From NCBI GenBank assembly GCA_041394945.1, contig JAWKHH010000004.1, positions 186,001 through 250,000 of the forward strand: 64,000 nt of DNA. The letters are read 5' to 3'. Of the stretch, positions 60,635 to 64,000 are shown piece after piece (positions within the stretch are counted from its first letter, which is position 1; the number at the start of each line of letters is the position of its first letter). The position numbers were made by a program, and so were the translations under genes. The notes beneath the pieces are model-generated. The model was not told where the DNA came from and did not search any database. It saw only the letters and a program-made list of their open reading frames with translations. This DNA is from Bryobacteraceae bacterium (GTDB taxonomy: Bacteria > Acidobacteriota > Terriglobia > Bryobacterales > Bryobacteraceae).

Positions 60635-61530
60635 CCAACGACGTGACGGCGGTGGTGGTGACGTACAATTCCGAGCGTTGCATCGGCGAGTGCCTGCGGG
60701 CGGCGGTCCCCCGCGTTGGCAGGGTGGTAGTGGTGGACAATGCCTCGGGTGACGGGACGGTGGCCGCGGCCATGGCGATCCCGGAAGTGAAGGTGATCGC
60801 GAACGCGGAGAACCGCGGTTTCGCGGCGGCGGCGAATCAGGGAGTAGTTGCCGCCGGCGCCCGGTTCATCCTCCTACTGAACCCGGATGCCGTACTCGAA
60901 ACGTCGGTGGAGCCGCTGGCGGCGGCGTGCCGGCAGCCGGGAATCGCGGCGGCGACGGGCATGCTGGTGGGTGTGGACGGCAAGCCGCAGAAGGGGTTCT
61001 CGGTGCGCCGGTTCCCCACGCCGGGCGCCCTGGTGTGCGAATCGCTGGGTTTGAACCGCGTCTGGCCGGGGAATCCGTGGAATCGCCGCTATCGCTGCCT
61101 TGATCTGGACCTCAACGTACCGCAAACGGTGGAGCAACCGGCCGGTGCGCTGCTGCTCTTCCGGCGGGATCTGTGGGAGCGGCTGGGGGGCCTTGATCAG
61201 CGGTTTCAGCCGCTGTGGTTCGAAGACGTCGATTTCTTGCACCGCCTCCGGCAGGCGGGCTACACGGCATATTATGATCCGTTCGTGCGGGCCACGCATT
61301 CAGGGGGCCACTCTATCCCCTCGTTGGGGGAGGGGGAACGGCAGTATTTCTGGTATGGTAACCTCTTGAAATACGCCGCCAAACACTTTGGCTCTTGGGG
61401 TTTACGGGCAACGGCGGCGGCGGTGATGTTGGGTTCGGCCGGTCGCGGCCTGTTGACAGTTTCGGGCGGATACGGTGCGGTGATCCGCTTGGCCGGATCG
61501 GTGTTTTGCCGGACTCGAAGTGAGTTGTAG
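60631..61530 (+). CDS. Glycosyltransferase family 2
   Basis: The GTG at 60631 overlaps the previous stop as GTGA and gives 299 residues. The GT2 features are VTAVVVTYNSERCIGECL, VVVDNASGDGT, NRGFAAAANQGV, LLNPDAVLE (metal site), GALLLFRRDLWERLGGLDQRF and LWFEDVDFLHRLRQAGY. WbbL-type rhamnosyltransferases share this NPD/EDVD pattern. Its C-terminus contains a short hydrophobic segment, perhaps for membrane contact. Sugar and acceptor unknown. Confidence 0.92.
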   Translation: MTNDVTAVVVTYNSERCIGECLRAAVPRVGRVVVVDNASGDGTVAAAMAIPEVKVIANAENRGFAAAANQGVVAAGARFILLLNPDAVLETSVEPLAAACRQPGIAAATGMLVGVDGKPQKGFSVRRFPTPGALVCESLGLNRVWPGNPWNRRYRCLDLDLNVPQTVEQPAGALLLFRRDLWERLGGLDQRFQPLWFEDVDFLHRLRQAGYTAYYDPFVRATHSGGHSIPSLGEGERQYFWYGNLLKYAAKHFGSWGLRATAAAVMLGSAGRGLLTVSGGYGAVIRLAGSVFCRTRSEL

Positions 61531-61569
61531 TTAAGAGAACAAGAAAGAACGGATTTCGCCAACAAACGC

Positions 61570-62628
61570 ATGGCCTTCAACTCCTTGGTCTCAGTAACGG
61601 TGGTGACCTACAACAGCGGCCGGTTTATCCGGCGCTGCCTCGAATCGGTGCTCGCTCAGGCGTATCCGAACATCGAGATAGTAGTGATTGACAACGCATC
61701 CACCGACGGAACCACCGATATCCTCGAACAGTTCGAGCACAGATGTCAGATCGTTTACAACCAGGAGAACATCGGGTTTGCAGCCGCGCAGAACCAGGCG
61801 ATCGGCCTCTCCAACGGCGAGTGGGTGCTGACGCTGAATCCCGATGTGCTGCTGCTCGCCGACTTCGTCTCCGAACTGGTGGCGGCAGGTGAGAGCGATC
61901 CGCGCACGGGGACGGTTTGCGGCAAGCTGCTGACGATCAAATCGAGCTTCGAGATTCCGGATGAGCAGCGTGTGGATTCGACGGGAATCTTCTTCACGCC
62001 GATGCTGCGGCACCTCGACCGCGGCAGCAAGGAGATCGACAGCGGCCACTACACCGAATTCGAATACGTGTTCGGCGCGACGGCGGCAGCGGCGCTCTAC
62101 CGGCGGACGATGATCAAAGACGTCTCCATCGACGGCGAGTTCTTCGACCCCGACTTCTTTGTCTACCGCGAAGACGCCGATGTCGCCTGGCGGGCGCAGT
62201 TGTTCGGATGGCGGTGCCTGTACACGCCAAAGGCGCGCGGCTACCACGTGCGTAGTGTGCTGCCGGGCAACCGGCGGGCGCTGCCGGCCGAGATCAACAA
62301 ACACTCGGTGAAGAACCGGTTCCTGATGCGGATCAAGAACATCACCCCGGGCATCTACTGGAGCAACGGGCTTTCGATCACGGCGCGGGACGCCGTGGTC
62401 TTCGCGTGCTGCCTGGTTCGGGAGCACAGCTCATTGAGTGCGTTCGCGTATCTTTTCCGCAATTTTGGAAGGTTCATGGAAAAGCGCCGGAAGATTATGG
62501 CGCGGGTGCGGGTGAGCGAAGAGTATATGGCTTCTTGGTTTTCCTACGCGCCGGTAAGCTTCCCGGCGCCCAAACCCCGCAAGGCCGCGGTGCGCAAGGC
62601 CGCCCGGATGAGCGCGGCCAGCCGCTAG
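61570..62628 (+). CDS. Glycosyltransferase family 2
   Basis: The 352-residue enzyme has VSVTVVTYNSGRFIRRCL, VVIDNASTDGTTDIL, NIGFAAAQNQAIG, LTLNPDVLL (metal site), an FGATAAAALYRRTMI segment and VYREDADVAWRAQLFGW with the catalytic-side acidic pair. The C-terminus is basic (KPRKAAVRKAARM). It begins 39 bases after the previous gene, so it may have its own ribosome site; the following transferase starts 2 bases after its stop. Confidence 0.93.
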   Translation: MAFNSLVSVTVVTYNSGRFIRRCLESVLAQAYPNIEIVVIDNASTDGTTDILEQFEHRCQIVYNQENIGFAAAQNQAIGLSNGEWVLTLNPDVLLLADFVSELVAAGESDPRTGTVCGKLLTIKSSFEIPDEQRVDSTGIFFTPMLRHLDRGSKEIDSGHYTEFEYVFGATAAAALYRRTMIKDVSIDGEFFDPDFFVYREDADVAWRAQLFGWRCLYTPKARGYHVRSVLPGNRRALPAEINKHSVKNRFLMRIKNITPGIYWSNGLSITARDAVVFACCLVREHSSLSAFAYLFRNFGRFMEKRRKIMARVRVSEEYMASWFSYAPVSFPAPKPRKAAVRKAARMSAASR

Positions 62629-62630
62629 GT

Positions 62631-63716
62631 GTGCGCGTCGCGATCGTAGGGACCCGGGGCATCCCGGCCAACTACGGGGGGTTCGAGACGTTCGCCGAGG
62701 AGCTTTCGACGCGGCTGGCGGCGCGGGGACACCATGTGACCGTCTATTGTCGGCAGCGGCACTCGGCGCCGCGGTATCGAGGCGTGGATCTGGTGACGCT
62801 TCCCACGGTCCGGCACAAATATTTCGATACGGTTGTTCACACGTTCTTTTCGACGGTTCACCTGATGGCGCACCGGCAAGACGCCGCCCTTTACTGCAAT
62901 GCGGCAAACGCGATCTTTACGTGGGCGCCGAGGCTGGCAGGGGTGCCGGTGGCGCTGAATGTGGACGGGCTCGAGCGGAACAGGAAGAAGTGGAACTGGG
63001 CCGGCCGGCTATGGTACCAATTGGGCGAGCGCCTCTCAACGGTGTGTCCAAACGCGGTGGTGAGTGATGCTGAGCGCATCGCGGAGTACTATCGCGCGCG
63101 TTATGGCAAGGAGACCACGTTCATTCCCTACGGCGCCGATGGGGGTCGCGTGGAGACGTCGGCGGTGCTCGATCGCCTGGGGCTCGAACGGGGGAAGTAC
63201 TTTCTTTATGTGAGCCGAATGGAGCCGGAGAACAATGCGCTGCTGGTGCGCGAGGCCTTCGAGCGGGTGTCGACGACGATGAAGCTGGCGCTCGTTGGGG
63301 ATGCGCCCTACGCGGCCGACTATATCGCTCGGGTGCGGGCGACGAGTGATCCCAGGGTGGTGCTTCCGGGGGCGATTTATGGCGAGGGGTATCGGGAATT
63401 GACAAGCAATTCGTTCGCCTACATTCACGCGACCGAGGTGGGAGGAACGCATCCCGCGCTGATCGAAAGCATGGCGCGCGGAGCCCTGACGCTGTACCTG
63501 AACACGCCGGAGAACGCCGAGGTGGCCGAGGGCGCGGCATTGGCATTCGAGCCGGACACGCTGGCGGCGACGATGGAACGGGCGCTGGCGATGGGCGGAC
63601 CGGAGCGGGAGGCGTATCGTGCGAAGGCCGCGGCGCGGGTGTCGGAGAGGTATAGCTGGGATGCGGTTACGTTGGCGTATGAGAAGCTGCTCGGCGGTCT
63701 GGCGGGTTCGGCGTGA
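62631..63716 (+). CDS. Glycosyltransferase family 4 with DUF1972-type N-terminus (rhamnosyltransferase-like)
   Basis: The GTG at 62631 gives 361 residues beginning RVAIVGTRGIPANYGGFETFAEEL, the DUF1972 signature found in rhamnosyltransferases of polysaccharide loci. VDGLERNRKKWNW is a further marker. The GT4 C-terminal half has LYVSRMEPENNALLVREAFE and the sugar-nucleotide part ATEVGGTHPALIESMARGA with the E-x7-E pattern. It overlaps the alanine racemase gene by GTGA. Confidence 0.94.
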   Translation: MRVAIVGTRGIPANYGGFETFAEELSTRLAARGHHVTVYCRQRHSAPRYRGVDLVTLPTVRHKYFDTVVHTFFSTVHLMAHRQDAALYCNAANAIFTWAPRLAGVPVALNVDGLERNRKKWNWAGRLWYQLGERLSTVCPNAVVSDAERIAEYYRARYGKETTFIPYGADGGRVETSAVLDRLGLERGKYFLYVSRMEPENNALLVREAFERVSTTMKLALVGDAPYAADYIARVRATSDPRVVLPGAIYGEGYRELTSNSFAYIHATEVGGTHPALIESMARGALTLYLNTPENAEVAEGAALAFEPDTLAATMERALAMGGPEREAYRAKAAARVSERYSWDAVTLAYEKLLGGLAGSA

Positions 63717-64000
63717 GGGGGCGGCGGAGTTGGGTTGAGGTGTCGCGAGGACGAATCCAGGCGAACTTTCGCGCGGCGCGGGCGTTGGCGGGTGGAGCGG
63801 AAGTCTGCGCGGTTGTGAAGGCGGACGCGTACGGCCACGGAGCGGTGGAGGTGAGCCGGACGGTGGCGGCCGAGGGCGGGCGTTGGCTGGCCGTTTCCGG
63901 CGCCGAAGAGGGTGCGGCGCTGCGGGAGGCTGGGATCGAGGGGGTGCGGATCCTGGTGATGGCGGATTCGGTGGTGGCATCGGGGCGAACGATGGCGGAG
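63713..64000 (+). CDS. alr: Alanine racemase, 3'-truncated by the window edge
   Basis: The GTG at 63713 overlaps the transferase stop as GTGA. The visible 96 codons start MRGRRSWVEVSRGRIQANFRA and contain AVVKADAYGHGA, where Lys36 is the PLP-binding lysine of alanine racemases. WLAVSGAEEGAALREAGI and ILVM follow as in the family. It makes D-alanine for peptidoglycan. Its coupling to the glycosyltransferases suggests the locus serves the cell envelope. The frame is open to base 64000. Confidence 0.92.
   Translation, partial: MRGRRSWVEVSRGRIQANFRAARALAGGAEVCAVVKADAYGHGAVEVSRTVAAEGGRWLAVSGAEEGAALREAGIEGVRILVMADSVVASGRTMAE

Noticed and set aside
59571..60773. Minus-strand open frame of 400 codons, Pro/Ser/Arg-rich
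   Set aside because: Antisense shadow of two overlapping glycosyltransferases.

Overview
The window is GC-rich and almost entirely coding. Its gene content suggests an acidobacterium of the Bryobacterales/Solibacter type: several giant secreted SBBP/BACON proteins, a BshC bacillithiol enzyme, Tat-exported sugar enzymes and MacB-type permeases. This placement is inferred from gene families only; there is no rRNA or other marker gene here, and I recognised no tRNA, CRISPR array, IS element or prophage.

Layout. 1-2.5 kb: end of a large coiled-coil protein of unknown function. 2.9-5.3 kb (minus): bshC and an HpcH/HpaI aldolase. 5.3-6.7 kb: a glycosyltransferase. 6.6-10.5 kb (minus): a compact operon GNAT-folP-comF-HNH-extradiol dioxygenase with start/stop overlaps. 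10.7-12.6 kb: aldo/keto reductase, a 78-residue protein and an ankyrin protein. 12.6-17.9 kb (minus): a sugar-binding lipoprotein, two TIM-barrel sugar isomerase-like proteins and two MacB-like permeases without their ATPase. 18-20.7 kb: Rieske protein, Fpg glycosylase, and a nitrilase overlapping a GNAT gene. 20.7-24.1 kb: MerR regulator, GH29 fucosidase, a toxin-antitoxin-like nucleotidyltransferase pair and a small secreted protein. 24.1-28.7 kb: an OLD-like ATPase divergent from a 131-residue protein and a DUF4132 protein. 28.7-30.5 kb: a Tat-exported amidohydrolase and a glycerophosphodiesterase.

30.5-41.8 kb (minus) is a three-gene operon of secreted SBBP-propeller proteins. It begins at a TTG codon directly behind the terminator-like hairpin of a vapBC pair (41.9-42.6 kb). 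42.6-49.6 kb is an efflux operon matching E. coli cecR-ybhGFSR, with an added TolC-like gene and YbhF split into two ATPase genes; a perfect inverted repeat overlaps the TetR start. 49.7-54.3 kb is a 1553-residue secreted protein of about 212-residue repeats, BACON domains and two C-terminal modules. A second toxin-antitoxin pair, a small secreted protein and a fourth SBBP protein follow. 58.9-64 kb is an overlapping chain of five glycosyltransferases running into alanine racemase, cut by the window edge; it looks like an envelope-polysaccharide locus.

Three cross-cutting signals stand out. (1) Five giant secreted proteins end in two copies of the same roughly 145-residue module, which always carries two cysteines. 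(2) At least ten genes have a -10-like hexamer 6-8 nt before the start codon and no usable Shine-Dalgarno sequence, which predicts leaderless mRNAs. (3) The plus strand is C-rich up to about 43 kb and G-rich after about 44-49 kb whatever the gene direction, so GC skew seems to change sign inside the efflux operon.
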